Positions 1 to 9,033 of a stretch of DNA of 64,000 nucleotides are shown one piece after another. Under the pieces are notes generated by a model. The model saw only the letters and a program-made list of their open reading frames with translations, did no database searches and was not told the DNA's origin. Made by a program: the position numbers and the translations under genes. Source of the stretch: Candidatus Roslinia caecavium (lineage in GTDB: Bacteria; Bacillota; Clostridia; Monoglobales; Monoglobaceae); the NCBI GenBank assembly GCA_904419955.1, contig CAJFTO010000004.1, positions 1-64,000 of the forward strand, read 5' to 3'. Numbering within the stretch: position 1 is the first letter of the stretch; every line of letters begins with the position of its first letter.

Positions 1-1234
1 TTCTTTGCTCGAGCATATCTATATCTATCCACAGACCGCATCTCTCTGAGTTGTTTACTGAAAAAGAGAAGCCGGAATACGTGCGATTCATGCCGTAATA
101 ATCTGCTGTTTGATCGCTTAGCTTTTCTTTTATATACGCGCCCGACAAGGTTATGTCGGCTTTATAGCTTTTGTCGCCGGTTTTTGTTATATTTCCAATA
201 CCTATGTCATATGCGTTGGGATTAAAGAACTCGATAGAGAGCGCAAGAGTGAGATCGTCCTGGCTAACGTTACCCGAACCCGTGTTTAGAAGCGAATTGA
301 TAGCGTTAACTATATTGCTTTTAGCTCTTGTGTCAAGCTCCGCCAAATTCCCTACGTCCGTCAAACTCCCGTCCGCCTCGACTATACGCTTATCGTATAC
401 CTGCATAGTTTTAGCGGTATTATTCGTTCCCGTTCCGAGCTGGATAGCGTCGATAGCGTTGTTGTTTGAATCGACCGTCTTGGCGGTTTTGCCGATAGCC
501 GCACCGTCGCCCGCTACGGCTTCCCAACCTATCGCTCCCCCGTTCGTACTTTTAGCTTCGCTGCCTATCGCTCCTCCGGTCGAAGTATTAGCCGCGTATC
601 CTACGGCTCCGCCGTGGAACGAGCTTGCAGAATTTCCGACCGCCGCGCCCATGCCGTTACTCTTGGTGTTATAACCTCCGGAAAATCCCGACGCGGCCTC
701 CGCTTCGCTGCCGATCGCCGCGCCCGCTCCGGTTACCTTGGCGTAGTTGCCTATCGCCACGCCGCCCGACGTGTTGGAGGCGTTGTTTCCGGCGACGAAG
801 CCGCCGTTCGTTACTTTGTCGGCTTTGGATTTTAAAGTATCCAGCGCCGACTGCGCCTGATCCTCGGCGGACTGCGCTTTGTCGTAAGCGGATTTTACGG
901 CCGACGGAGTCGCGGCGGTTCCTCCGTTTGCCGAGGACGGCGACGTAACGCTGTCGCTCAGCTTAACGTGTCCGTAAAGCGCGGTCGTCGCGGAGCCGTA
1001 TTCTGTAGAAGCGGAGGAGTGGTCTGTTGGAGCCTTTGAATCTAAAACGTCCTTGACAGTCTCTCCTGAACCGTAATCTACGTCTTCGGCGCCGTGCCTA
1101 TGTCCGGCGCCGCTAAAATGAGCCTGAAGCTCGCCGTCCATCGAGTCGATCCGTTTATCTATGTATTTTTGCGTCCAGCCGTTATTGCCGTCAGAGGCGT
1201 AGGCCTTGCCGTTTGAATCGTACCATATTGACAT
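1..1234 (-). CDS. Phage-type tail-fibre / YadA-head-like protein, 5' part only
   Basis: The minus-strand frame opens with ATG at 1234 (ribosome site AAAGGGG-like just upstream) and stays open for 411 codons to the window edge, so the C-terminus is missing. The N-terminus (MSIWYDSNGKAYAS) is followed by a His-rich HFSGAGHRHG stretch, then GHVKLSD and ATPSAVKSAYDKA, which are typical of the repeats in phage tail fibres and tail-collar proteins. Residues about 150-260 form a run of short repeats of the type GGAIGSEA / GGAVGYAA, the pattern of trimeric YadA/haemagglutinin head repeats. A role as a receptor-binding or side-fibre subunit of a phage-like particle is inferred from these motifs. It starts its own transcription unit and shares a promoter layout with the capsid cluster near 51.4 kb. 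Confidence 0.75.
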   Translation of the reverse strand, partial: MSIWYDSNGKAYASDGNNGWTQKYIDKRIDSMDGELQAHFSGAGHRHGAEDVDYGSGETVKDVLDSKAPTDHSSASTEYGSATTALYGHVKLSDSVTSPSSANGGTAATPSAVKSAYDKAQSAEDQAQSALDTLKSKADKVTNGGFVAGNNASNTSGGVAIGNYAKVTGAGAAIGSEAEAASGFSGGYNTKSNGMGAAVGNSASSFHGGAVGYAANTSTGGAIGSEAKSTNGGAIGWEAVAGDGAAIGKTAKTVDSNNNAIDAIQLGTGTNNTAKTMQVYDKRIVEADGSLTDVGNLAELDTRAKSNIVNAINSLLNTGSGNVSQDDLTLALSIEFFNPNAYDIGIGNITKTGDKSYKADITLSGAYIKEKLSDQTADYYGMNRTYSGFSFSVNNSERCGLWIDIDMLEQR

Positions 1235-1309
1235 AAAATTACCCCTTTTCTTCCTTTAATAAAATTTTTATGAACCAATCAAGTTTGGACATATAAAGTC
1301 CATAAGTTA

Positions 1310-1347
1310 ATTATACACTCTATAAAATGACATAGGGGGGCGACATG
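1310..1347 (-). promoter_or_regulatory. Promoter of tail-fibre gene with CATGTC/ATGTCA element
   Basis: Reading the minus strand, CATGTC (1347-1342) and ATGTCA (1333-1328) are followed after exactly 12 bp by TATAAT (1315-1310). No good -35 hexamer is present, so the repeated element may bind an activator or a non-housekeeping sigma factor. The same arrangement precedes the scaffold/capsid genes at 51.4 kb. A TGAACC element lies further downstream at 1271-1276. Confidence 0.5.
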
Positions 1348-1389
1348 AGAATTGCGCGTAAATAAATGTTAAATTCAATTGAATAAAAA

Positions 1390-1427
1390 GGCAAAAAATA
1401 AGGACTTCGTTTAATCGCGAAGTCCTT
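1390..1427 (-). terminator. Terminator after the glnA-ANTAR unit
   Basis: A perfect 9-bp stem (AGGACTTCG at 1401-1409 with CGAAGTCCT at 1418-1426) is followed on the minus strand by a T-rich run. It sits just past the stop of the ANTAR gene. Confidence 0.8.
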
Positions 1428-1451
1428 TAGACATAAAAATTTAAAACAGTA

Positions 1452-2030
1452 TCAGTCGTCGTCTTTGTAAAGAGCGATCAGGCGGTTGGAGATCTCCAGT
1501 TTTGTGGAGCGTTTATCCATGGCCATCTTTTCGATATAGCGGTGAGCTTCCGGCTCGGACATTTTTTCAAACTCGACCAGAAGGCATTTTGCGCGGGAGA
1601 CCACTCTCTGCTCCTCGTATTTCTTCTGAAGTTTGCGGTTTTCAGACTCGTATTTTTTCAGTCTGTTTCTAAACGCCGCGGCGAGTCTGACCGCGGATAG
1701 AAAATCGCTCTGCTGAAACGGCTTGGGACAGACCAAAACGCCGGCGGGTTCAAGCTTTGACGCTAAAAGACCGTACGATTCGGCTTTTACTATAGCTATC
1801 ACGCTCAATGAGGTAGATTGAATAATATCGAGCGCGAGTCCGTGACCCTGTTCGTCTTTAAGCGGCATATTTACTATCATTATGTCGTAGTCGACCTGTA
1901 ATATAGAGCGCCGCGCGTCGGAACCGTCGTATACAAGATCGATATTCGTCCATGAATAACGGCGGAGTAATTGCTCGAGCGCCTCTCCGCTCTTTTTTGA
2001 GGCGGAGACTAATAAAATTTTTTCATTCAT
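1452..2030 (-). CDS. ANTAR-domain RNA-binding antiterminator with pseudo-receiver
   Basis: 192 residues. Residues 1-120 have the fold pattern of a response-regulator receiver (ILLVSASKKSGEALEQ, VCPKPFQ), but the usual acidic pair is replaced by Ser/Ala and the phospho-acceptor Asp by Asn54 (IMIVNMP). It is therefore probably not a phosphorylation switch. A coiled-coil linker (about 125-145, KKYESENRKLQKKYEEQ) leads to the C-terminal ANTAR three-helix domain (about 140-190, KCLLVEFEKMSEPEAHRYIEKMAMDKR). ANTAR proteins bind paired RNA hairpins with A1/G4 hexaloops and prevent terminator formation. It lies 85 bp downstream of glnA in the same orientation, a known Clostridia pairing that implies control of nitrogen genes. 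A candidate target is the glutamate synthase leader at 11.85 kb. Confidence 0.9.
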   Translation of the reverse strand: MNEKILLVSASKKSGEALEQLLRRYSWTNIDLVYDGSDARRSILQVDYDIMIVNMPLKDEQGHGLALDIIQSTSLSVIAIVKAESYGLLASKLEPAGVLVCPKPFQQSDFLSAVRLAAAFRNRLKKYESENRKLQKKYEEQRVVSRAKCLLVEFEKMSEPEAHRYIEKMAMDKRSTKLEISNRLIALYKDDD

Positions 2031-2115
2031 ATATGTTACTCCTCCGTTTATAATAATTTTTACCAGTAAACAGCTTAAATCTTTTCATATTTATAATTGC
2101 GCCGAAAACTTGCCG

Positions 2116-3414
2116 CTAGATAGCGGAAAAGTACTGATTAGTTTCGTATTGATCCTTATCGACGGCTTTTTTATAATCGAGCCATTCCAGACGTTTCTGC
2201 TCGACATAAGTATCGATTATGCTCTCGGGCAGTACGTTCCTTAAAAACTTGCTGTTTTCGGCCAAATTCACAGCCTCCTCGAGCGTCTTAGGCAGAGGCT
2301 CGACGTCCGAGAGGTTATCCTTGTCTCTGACGTTTATAGGCGGAACAAGTTCCAATCCGTCCTTTATGCCTTCGAGCCCCGCGGATATAAGAAGCGCGTA
2401 GCCGAGATAGGGATTACAGCTCGGATCGGGAGATCTCAGTTCGATCCTTGCGTCCGAACTCGACGACGCCGACGGGATGCGTATAAGCTGTTGTCTGTTC
2501 TGCACCGACCAGGATACGTATTTCGGGGCCTGATGCTGGCCGAACCTTGCATACGAGTTCGTCAGCGGATTTAGAATCAGCGTCATTTCAGCGGTTCGTC
2601 TCAAGACTCCGGCTATGAAATGTTTGGCCGTTTCGTTTTCTATATCAGATACGTTGTCGAGACCTTTATAGATCGAAATATTCATATGCAGACCGTTTCC
2701 GCTCTGGTTTTTAAGCGGGCGGGGCATAAACGACGCGAACAGTCCGTTTATACTTGCGATGGTCTTTACAAGGTTTTTAAAGGTCATGAGGTGATCGGCG
2801 GCCTCGACCGGCGCGCTGTGCCTGAACACTATCTCGTGCTGACCGGGCCCCTTCTCATGGTGCGAACTCTGCGGCGCTATGCCCATCTCTTCAAGAGTCA
2901 AACATATCTCGCGGCGCACGTTCTCGCCCTTATCCACTGGAGCCACGTCGTAAAACGTGCCGTAGTCATGAGGGATCAGCGTCGGGTTGCCGTATTCGTC
3001 CGAGTTGAAAAGGTAGAATTCGCATTCGGAGCCTATCTCGCAGTTATATCCCGCTTTTTTCGCGTTTTTAACCGCGCTCTTTAGTATATGCCTGCTGTCG
3101 CCCTCGAACGGCTTGCCGTCCGGATAGCGTATATCGCAGAATAGACGAAGGACGCGGCTCTGCTGCGGCCGCCACGGAAGGATCTCCGCGGTCGAGGGAT
3201 CCGGAAACAGCAAAAGGTCGCTCTCGCCGATATTCATAAATCCGCTTATTTCGGACGCGTCGAAGGCGATCCCGTTTTCAAGCGCGCGGCTCAGCTCGGA
3301 ATCCATTATGGATATATTTTTCATATTCCCGAATATATCGAAAAATACCAGCCTGATAAATTTCACGTCGTTTTCATCAACGTAGTCCATTATATCTTTA
3401 TAAGAGAACAGCAA
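2116..3414 (-). CDS. glnA: Glutamine synthetase, type I
   Basis: 432 residues, close to the size of short GSI enzymes (about 440). It makes glutamine from glutamate, ammonia and ATP in the cytoplasm. Visible family blocks are the N-terminal beta-grasp (VKFIRLVFFDIFGNMK), the catalytic segments GSECEFYLF, HHEKGPGQHEI, NGLHMNIS and SYARFGQHQAPKYVSWS, and RIELRSPDPSCNPYL. The start is TTG at 3414, placed 8 bp after AGGAGG; no better in-frame ATG exists. It is the first gene of a unit with the ANTAR regulator. With the glutamate synthase operon at 12-17 kb it completes the GS-GOGAT route for ammonia assimilation. Confidence 0.95.
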   Translation of the reverse strand: MLFSYKDIMDYVDENDVKFIRLVFFDIFGNMKNISIMDSELSRALENGIAFDASEISGFMNIGESDLLLFPDPSTAEILPWRPQQSRVLRLFCDIRYPDGKPFEGDSRHILKSAVKNAKKAGYNCEIGSECEFYLFNSDEYGNPTLIPHDYGTFYDVAPVDKGENVRREICLTLEEMGIAPQSSHHEKGPGQHEIVFRHSAPVEAADHLMTFKNLVKTIASINGLFASFMPRPLKNQSGNGLHMNISIYKGLDNVSDIENETAKHFIAGVLRRTAEMTLILNPLTNSYARFGQHQAPKYVSWSVQNRQQLIRIPSASSSSDARIELRSPDPSCNPYLGYALLISAGLEGIKDGLELVPPINVRDKDNLSDVEPLPKTLEEAVNLAENSKFLRNVLPESIIDTYVEQKRLEWLDYKKAVDKDQYETNQYFSAI

Positions 3415-3499
3415 TTAAATCTCCTCCTTTTTTGCGATTGGATATCTATTTTAAAAATCTAAGATCGCATATGCTTTCGCACAAATCTAAATTTATTAA

Positions 3500-3528
3500 A
3501 TTATATCAGAGTAGTATAAAAAACGCAA
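3500..3528 (-). promoter_or_regulatory. glnA promoter
   Basis: On the minus strand TTGCGT (3528-3523) and TATAAT (3505-3500) are separated by 17 bp. The leader to the TTG start is about 80 nt. The rest of the 3415-3716 gap holds a GGCGGCG...CGCCGCC hairpin (about 3560-3587) upstream of the promoter and no gene. Confidence 0.7.
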
Positions 3529-3674
3529 CAAATTTTTTTGCGAGCCGCCCTGCAAATAAACGGCGGCGGATCGTGATTTTCGCCGCCAAACAAAATAGGA
3601 GCTGCGGCATAAGCGCGATATAAGTTTCAAAGGCGAAGATAAAGAATTTAACGCGCGGAGATAAGGCGTATTCA

Positions 3675-3710
3675 GAAAAAATACGACGGCTTCCGTTTGG
3701 AAACCGTCGT
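3675..3710 (-). terminator. Terminator of the redox operon
   Basis: On the minus strand ACGACGGTTTCC pairs with GGAAGCCGTCGT across an AAAC loop and is followed by ATTTTTTC. It lies 7 bp past the stop of the last operon gene. Confidence 0.85.
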
Positions 3711-3716
3711 TATCGA

Positions 3717-4907
3717 TCAATATACCTCCGCCGTAACCGCGCCTGAAAGACTCGTTACATATTCCATGCCGGATTCGACGGAGCCGAGAGGAACAAGCGA
3801 GGATGAATAGCCGTAATCCCGGTAAAACAGCGCGAGGTTCCCCCACGGCGCGTATATCGTCAAGTCTCCGGCGGCCGGAGCGGTTCCGGATTCCGTACCC
3901 GCTAAGTCGATATCCTCGGGCGGATACGCTATCTTTTCGGTGTTGTTAAAATCGCTGAAATCAAGTTCGGTCGGTAGCATATCTGCAAGATCTTGCGCCG
4001 CGCCGTTATCCAGAAGCTTTATTATAATATCTCCGCCGGGCGCGGAAAGTTTTATTCTAGTTGAGATCGCCTCCCAAAAATCGTTATCGCTCAGCCACTG
4101 CTCGATCTGTTCGACGGTAGTGGAAGAGGTTCCTCTAAAGCCGGACGTAACGGTCGAGTCCGGACACAGCTCGCGTATCTTGGCTAAGCTGCCGCTTATG
4201 CCGCTGGAGCCGCTGGTGCAAAACGGCATGATCGTTTTTCCGGACAGATCGTTTTCGGACAGGAACGTCCTTACGGGCGGCGGACATTCGCCGAACCATA
4301 TAGGGTATCCCAAAAGGATGACGTCGTATTGTTCTATATCTACCGAAAGCGGCAGGATGTCGGGCCTTGAGTCATCATTGAGTTCCTGCCGCGCCTGGTC
4401 GAGACATTCGCTGTAGTCGTCGGGGTAGGGCGTAACCGGTACGATCCGAGTTATGTCTCCGCCTGCCGCGGCTTGGACTTTTTCGGCGAGAGAGCTTGTG
4501 TTCCCTGTTCTGCTGAAGTAGATCGTGAGGACTCGCTCAGGTCTTGCGTCCGATTCGGGAAGTTCGTCGATAGCTGAGCTAAAGCTTGGGATAACCGGGG
4601 AAAGACTTGACGGGTCCCAGAGAAATACCTTGATCCGATCCGAGACCGCGAGTTCTTCGGCCATATCCTCTGCGTAGTTTCCAACTATCGTATCCGTACC
4701 GGAGTAAAATTCGGCGCCTGCAAGTATCTCTCCCCTGTACAGCGCGACGATCAATTCTGAGCCGTCGGGAGCTCCGGCGACGCTCGCCGTTTGGTTCGTG
4801 ACTGCTATTTCGGTCTCCGCAGCGTAAGAGGGGATGTTGAATCCCAATATCATAAGCGCTATGGTAAGCAGCGCGGCGATACTGCGTATTAGCTTCACAG
4901 CAAACAC
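3717..4907 (-). CDS. Secreted flavodoxin with C-terminal cyclophilin-like domain
   Basis: 396 residues. An N-terminal signal peptide (about 1-29, LLTIALMILGFNIPSYAAE) indicates export. After about 100 poorly conserved residues comes a flavodoxin domain (about 125-275): FMN phosphate-loop YFSRTGNTSSLAEKV, then YDVILLGYPIWFGE and IMPFCTSGSSG, as in the flavodoxin_4 family. Residues about 283-396 form a cyclophilin-like domain (DLADMLPTELDFSDFNNTEKIAY, APWGNLALFYRDYGYSSSLVPLG, ESGMEYV). It is the last gene of the operon, 7 bp after its paralog at 4915-6309, and is followed by a terminator. An extracellular FMN redox protein is unusual. Domain calls are firm; the function is unknown. Confidence 0.85.
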   Translation of the reverse strand: MFAVKLIRSIAALLTIALMILGFNIPSYAAETEIAVTNQTASVAGAPDGSELIVALYRGEILAGAEFYSGTDTIVGNYAEDMAEELAVSDRIKVFLWDPSSLSPVIPSFSSAIDELPESDARPERVLTIYFSRTGNTSSLAEKVQAAAGGDITRIVPVTPYPDDYSECLDQARQELNDDSRPDILPLSVDIEQYDVILLGYPIWFGECPPPVRTFLSENDLSGKTIMPFCTSGSSGISGSLAKIRELCPDSTVTSGFRGTSSTTVEQIEQWLSDNDFWEAISTRIKLSAPGGDIIIKLLDNGAAQDLADMLPTELDFSDFNNTEKIAYPPEDIDLAGTESGTAPAAGDLTIYAPWGNLALFYRDYGYSSSLVPLGSVESGMEYVTSLSGAVTAEVY

Positions 4908-4914
4908 CTCCGTA

Positions 4915-6309
4915 TTATTCGACCGCGTCGATCGTTACAGTGAAGTCGCCGTCCATTGCCGCAAGCGCTTCAAGTCCCGACTCGATGCGTCCTACCGGGA
5001 TCAGATCCTCAGAATAGCTCCAGTCGTTATAGAATATAGCTATGTTTCCCCATGGAGCGAACAGAGTAACGTCTCCCGCGGTCGGCGCGCAGCCTCTCGC
5101 CGCGTCGTCCACATAGACCTCGCCGTCCATGTAACAGATCTTTTCGGTGTTGTTGTAATCTTCAAACGTTACCGTCGCCGGCAGTTTTGAAATAATGTCC
5201 GCGGCGGTTTGGTTATCTTCCATTGCTATAATAACTTCGTTGTCGTCCCAGCTGAGGCTTATCCTGCGCTCCTGCTCCGAAACCGCGGAGTCCGAACTTG
5301 CCGCGGCGGCGGCTGAGAAGCCGCTGCTTGTAAGCCACTGCTCGATCTCCGCGTCCGTCGTCGAGGATGATGCGCGAAGTCCGTCGGTCACGTTCGAGCC
5401 GGGCAAGAGTTCTCTGAGCCTTGATACCGAGTTTTCTATACCGCTCGAACCGCTTGTGCAGAACGGAATTATCGTCTTGCCGGTTAAGTCGTAGCTGTCG
5501 ATAAAGGTGTTTATGATCCTCGGAATGGTTCCCCACCAGATAGGATAGCCGAGGATAATCGTGTCGTAGTCTGCGATATCGTCTATGGTTCCGGAAATAG
5601 CCGGACGCGCGTTTTCGTCGTTCATTTCGATGTTGGCGCGGCTGTCGCTGACGTTATAGTTCAGATCGTCGCTCGTGTACGGGACTTCAGGAATTATTTC
5701 ATACATATCCGCTCCGGTAATGCCGGATATACGCTGCGCTATTCCTTCGGTGTTGCCGGTGCAGGAGAAGTAGACTATCAAAGCGTTGGACGCGGCGGCG
5801 GGGTTTTGTTCCTCGGTCTCGCTCTGAGGCGCGTTTGAGATCGTTATGAGATTTTGCGTCTCGTTCCAGTCTACGCTGAAATTAAAGCTCTCCGCGATAA
5901 AGCGGATGGGCAGCATCGTTCGGTCGTTTATTGTAGTCGGAGCTACGTCGAGTTCGCGCGCTTCATTATTTAAGTACGCGGTCGTACTGCCGATCACAAG
6001 CCTGATCTCGTCGCCGTTATATGCGAGCGACGCCGTCTGCGAAGCCTCGTCCCATGCGACCGAACCGCCCATCGCTTCGATTATGGCGCGTACGGGAACG
6101 AGAGTCCGATCGTTGACTATAACGGGAACGGTTCCGCGCCCCGGGTCGATCTCCGTCTCGGCGCCGTTTACGGTCATCGTAGGATTGTCGATCTGCAATA
6201 CTATTGTTAATGCGTCTCCGGCTTCGGGATCAGACGCTGCGCATGCCGTAAAAGAGAATACGGTCAGCATACATGTAAGGGCTAAGAAAATAGCTAATAT
6301 TTTTTTCAT
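4915..6309 (-). CDS. Secreted stalk (copper-amine-oxidase-N-like) / flavodoxin / cyclophilin-like protein
   Basis: 464 residues. Signal peptide with a lipobox-like end (LTVFSFTACAAS), so it may be a lipoprotein with Cys22. Residues about 30-155 are two copies of the copper-amine-oxidase N-terminal-like stalk unit (VNDRTLVPVRAIIEAMGG and INDRTMLPIRFIAESF), a wall-associated module. Flavodoxin follows at about 175-330 (VYFSCTGNTEGIAQRI, YDTIILGYPIWWG, IIPFCTSGSSG), then a cyclophilin-like domain (about 345-464, FEDYNNTEKICY, FAPWGNIAIFY). It matches the downstream gene across the last two domains, so the pair arose by duplication. The two genes are separated by 7 bp and are surely co-transcribed. 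Confidence 0.85.
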   Translation of the reverse strand: MKKILAIFLALTCMLTVFSFTACAASDPEAGDALTIVLQIDNPTMTVNGAETEIDPGRGTVPVIVNDRTLVPVRAIIEAMGGSVAWDEASQTASLAYNGDEIRLVIGSTTAYLNNEARELDVAPTTINDRTMLPIRFIAESFNFSVDWNETQNLITISNAPQSETEEQNPAAASNALIVYFSCTGNTEGIAQRISGITGADMYEIIPEVPYTSDDLNYNVSDSRANIEMNDENARPAISGTIDDIADYDTIILGYPIWWGTIPRIINTFIDSYDLTGKTIIPFCTSGSSGIENSVSRLRELLPGSNVTDGLRASSSTTDAEIEQWLTSSGFSAAAAASSDSAVSEQERRISLSWDDNEVIIAMEDNQTAADIISKLPATVTFEDYNNTEKICYMDGEVYVDDAARGCAPTAGDVTLFAPWGNIAIFYNDWSYSEDLIPVGRIESGLEALAAMDGDFTVTIDAVE

Positions 6310-6341
6310 TTTTATCCTCCTCTATTTATATTTAAGATAAG

Positions 6342-7367
6342 TTACTCTTCAACAACTTCTATGGTAACGTTTATGGGATCGTCGCCGGTAAAGAGTTCAA
6401 GACCCGAATCGAATGTTCCGAGTTTTATAATACCGTCGATTATTTCGTTATCCTGCGCATAGAACATGATCATGCTGTCGTACGGCGTTCCATAGCTGAA
6501 ATCGCCGATTTCATATCCGGACAATAGAGCTTCGTCTTCGCTTAAAGCTTGAGGCATCGCGCCGAACTTTTCGCGATCGCCGAAATCGCTAAAGGTTACG
6601 GTCATAGGAAGTTGCGCTATAAATTCGCGCGTAGGCTTGCTGTCGATAAGAGATACTATAGCCTCGCCTTCAACGCCCTCTACGGTCATTCTTACCTTTT
6701 CTACAAATTCAGCTTCTTCGACAGAAGATGTTATCTGATTCTCGCCGCTTGTCATGTACGGCGTCTCATAAACCGCGAGAAAGTTCGTTATGTATTCTGC
6801 GGCCTGTCCTCTCGTGACAGGGTTTGAGGGCGATATATCCGCCGCTATATTATTCTGCTCCGCCCAAAGCGCCGCTTCGGCGGCCCACTCGGAAACGTTC
6901 GGGTTCGTCTCGCCGGAAACCTGAGGCGATCCCGCATATCTCCAAAGCGCCGTCAAAAACTGTTCTTCGGTGATAGAGTCGTTAACGCCGAAACGTCCGT
7001 CGCCGTATCCGTTAAAAATATTGTTCGCGGCCGCCCAGTAAACTCCGGTTTGAAACCATCTGCCTACGCTCACGTCGTCGAACGAAACGCCTTCGGCTCC
7101 CGACGGGCTCCCTTCAAGTCTAAATAATATGCATGCGGCAAGTTCTCTGTTCATTGTTTCATCGGGAGAAAATTCGGTAACCCCCGTTCTTCTTATGATG
7201 CCGTTATCGACGCAATAAGCTATTGCGTCCGCGTATACGTTGTCGGCGTCGACGTCCGTAAAACCCGTATCTTCAATTGCGGCGTTTACGTTTAAAGCGC
7301 CGCTCGCGACAATAGCCGCGGCGCAGGCTGATGAAATTATTTTTTTGAATATATTATTATGCTTCAT
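6342..7367 (-). CDS. SLH-anchored cyclophilin-like protein
   Basis: 341 residues. A signal peptide (about 1-29, ending NVNAA) is followed by three SLH units (about 33-205; FTDVDADNVYADAIAYCVDNGI, FDDVSVGRWFQTGVYWAAANNIFNGYGDGRFG, SEWAAEAALWAEQNNI), which bind pyruvylated wall polymer. Residues about 225-341 are the same cyclophilin-like domain found in the two downstream proteins (MTVTFSDFGDREKFG, YDSMIMFYAQD, FDSGLELFTGDD). It has no flavodoxin domain. The three genes thus present one C-terminal domain on three different carriers: SLH, stalk plus flavodoxin, and flavodoxin alone. It lies 32 bp upstream of the stalk/flavodoxin gene in the same operon. Confidence 0.85.
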   Translation of the reverse strand: MKHNNIFKKIISSACAAAIVASGALNVNAAIEDTGFTDVDADNVYADAIAYCVDNGIIRRTGVTEFSPDETMNRELAACILFRLEGSPSGAEGVSFDDVSVGRWFQTGVYWAAANNIFNGYGDGRFGVNDSITEEQFLTALWRYAGSPQVSGETNPNVSEWAAEAALWAEQNNIAADISPSNPVTRGQAAEYITNFLAVYETPYMTSGENQITSSVEEAEFVEKVRMTVEGVEGEAIVSLIDSKPTREFIAQLPMTVTFSDFGDREKFGAMPQALSEDEALLSGYEIGDFSYGTPYDSMIMFYAQDNEIIDGIIKLGTFDSGLELFTGDDPINVTIEVVEE

Positions 7368-7407
7368 TTTGATATTCTCCTTTATTTAAAAGACTCGTCT
7401 TAAACGT

Positions 7408-8361
7408 TTACGCCATGGGATTTTCCCACGAACCTCTTGTGTCTACTTCCGCGGCGTCGGCCAGAGCTTCCAGCTCGGCGATCTCTTCGGCGGTCAGACA
7501 TATTTTGGAAGCTTTAGCCGCGTCGGTAACATGCGAGACCTTAGTCGCGCCGATTATCGGAGTAGTTCCTTTTGAGACAGCCCATGCGATAGCTATCTGA
7601 GCCGTTCCGACGCCGTATTTTTCGCCGATCTTTTTCATAGAATCGGTCAGATTTTCAAGTTTGGGAAGGATCGGATTATACGTCTCAGCGCGTTGACTTC
7701 CCTCGGGAAGAGGGTTTTTCGAGCTATATTTACCGGACAGCGCGCCCTGCTCCAGAACCATATACGCGAAAAAGTCTATGCCGTTTTCCTTGCAGTAGTC
7801 TAAAATGCCGGCCTTTTCAGAGGAGCGGTATAAAAGGCTGTAGTGATTCTGAACGGCGGAAATATGCGCGCCGCCCTCTGAGAGGATCTCCTCGGCTCTT
7901 TTGATCTGACTCAGATTATGGTTGGAGACGCCCACCCTCTTTACCTTTCCGCTCTTTATCAGCGGGAGCAGGAGCGGAGTCCATTTCTCGACGTCGGCCG
8001 GATTATGGATCCAGTAAATATCGATATAGTCGGCGCCGAGGCGCTTTAAACTGTCGTTGCACATTTTATCGACGGGATCGTCGCAGTTTTCCGCGATCTG
8101 CGGCGTGAATTTTGTAGATAAAATAACGTTTTGATCGCCGTACTCCTTGACAAAGCTTCCCAATATATCTTCGGAAGAGCCCATGCCGTATACAGCGGCG
8201 GTGTCCCAGAGATTTAAACCCTCTTTCATAGCCGCTTCGAATACGGGTCTTAAAGCCTCGCTGTCCAGATGATTTCCGAAAACCTGATCTCCGCCGGCCG
8301 CGCCGACTCCCCACGACCATGTTCCAAGCGCTATTGACGGATATATTTTTTCCTTATTCAT
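7408..8361 (-). CDS. Aldo/keto reductase
   Basis: 317 residues with the TIM-barrel AKR tetrad: Asp and Tyr in LWDTAAVYGMGSSE, Lys in VILSTKF and His in DIYWIHNP. The NAD(P)H-binding segment TPIIGATKVSHV is near the C-terminus. It reduces carbonyl groups with NAD(P)H in the cytoplasm; the substrate is not visible. The start is set at the ATG at 8361, which has GGAGG eight bases before it. An earlier in-frame ATG overlaps that ribosome site and is rejected. It lies 40 bp upstream of the SLH-cyclophilin gene and 91 bp downstream of the flavin reductase gene. Confidence 0.9.
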   Translation of the reverse strand: MNKEKIYPSIALGTWSWGVGAAGGDQVFGNHLDSEALRPVFEAAMKEGLNLWDTAAVYGMGSSEDILGSFVKEYGDQNVILSTKFTPQIAENCDDPVDKMCNDSLKRLGADYIDIYWIHNPADVEKWTPLLLPLIKSGKVKRVGVSNHNLSQIKRAEEILSEGGAHISAVQNHYSLLYRSSEKAGILDYCKENGIDFFAYMVLEQGALSGKYSSKNPLPEGSQRAETYNPILPKLENLTDSMKKIGEKYGVGTAQIAIAWAVSKGTTPIIGATKVSHVTDAAKASKICLTAEEIAELEALADAAEVDTRGSWENPMA

Positions 8362-8452
8362 AATGATTACCTCCATAAAATTATATAAGTTCTATTCTTG
8401 CGGACGTATGCGGACCGCTTTTTCATATTTTGATTTTTATAAACTTTCAGCC

Positions 8453-9004
8453 TTATAAGCCCTGCTTACCAAAGCTCATGCACTTGCCGATAACGTCTCC
8501 GGTACGAAGATATTCGTAGGTCGGCATTTCGAAAAGAACCGGTTTTAAAACGCCGTAGTCGATCTTTCCGGCTTCGTTTAATACGGACTCTTCGGCGTAA
8601 ACGCCTTCGATCTTGCATATAAAGCTCTCGAAGCCTTCGGTCTCGTATACGTCGTCCACCTTGCAGTCCATTACTACCGGAGCCTTTTTGATTACAGGCG
8701 CGCCGGTCTCCCCGATCATGTATTCAAATACTTTAGACTTATCGGTTTTGTTTCCGCTTACGCAGCCGACGTAATCGGCCTCTTTAAGCATGGATTCGTC
8801 TACGATATTGACCGTCAGAGAACCGGTTTCTTTGATACCGCGGTTTGTATAATGCGCGCTCGCAAGGCTGACCATTATCCGGTCGTGACCTATGATTCCA
8901 AGGTGTCCGACCAATACGTAATTGGGCTTTCCGTCTATCATTGTTCCTACAACTACCAGCGGCGTCGGGTACAGCGCCAAACTTTTACCAATGTTCTTCT
9001 TCAT
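8453..9004 (-). CDS. Flavin reductase-like (FMN-binding split barrel) protein
   Basis: 183 residues, a typical length for this family. Features are LYPTPLVVVGTMIDGKPNYVLVGHLG at the N-terminus, then MVSLASAHYTNRGIKETGSLTVNIVDE, the FMN-phosphate-binding region of flavin reductase/flavoredoxin proteins. It probably binds FMN and passes electrons to flavin or another acceptor in the cytoplasm. It is translationally close to the MerR gene (29 bp) and upstream of the aldo/keto reductase, so the operon combines cytoplasmic flavin and carbonyl reduction with exported flavodoxins. Confidence 0.85.
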   Translation of the reverse strand: MKKNIGKSLALYPTPLVVVGTMIDGKPNYVLVGHLGIIGHDRIMVSLASAHYTNRGIKETGSLTVNIVDESMLKEADYVGCVSGNKTDKSKVFEYMIGETGAPVIKKAPVVMDCKVDDVYETEGFESFICKIEGVYAEESVLNEAGKIDYGVLKPVLFEMPTYEYLRTGDVIGKCMSFGKQGL

Positions 9005-9033
9005 AAAAATTACAACTCCTATTCTAATTAATT

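Noticed and set aside
171-948. Overlapping plus-strand frames near the left edge
   Set aside because: They are shadows of the minus-strand tail-fibre gene that runs off the window.
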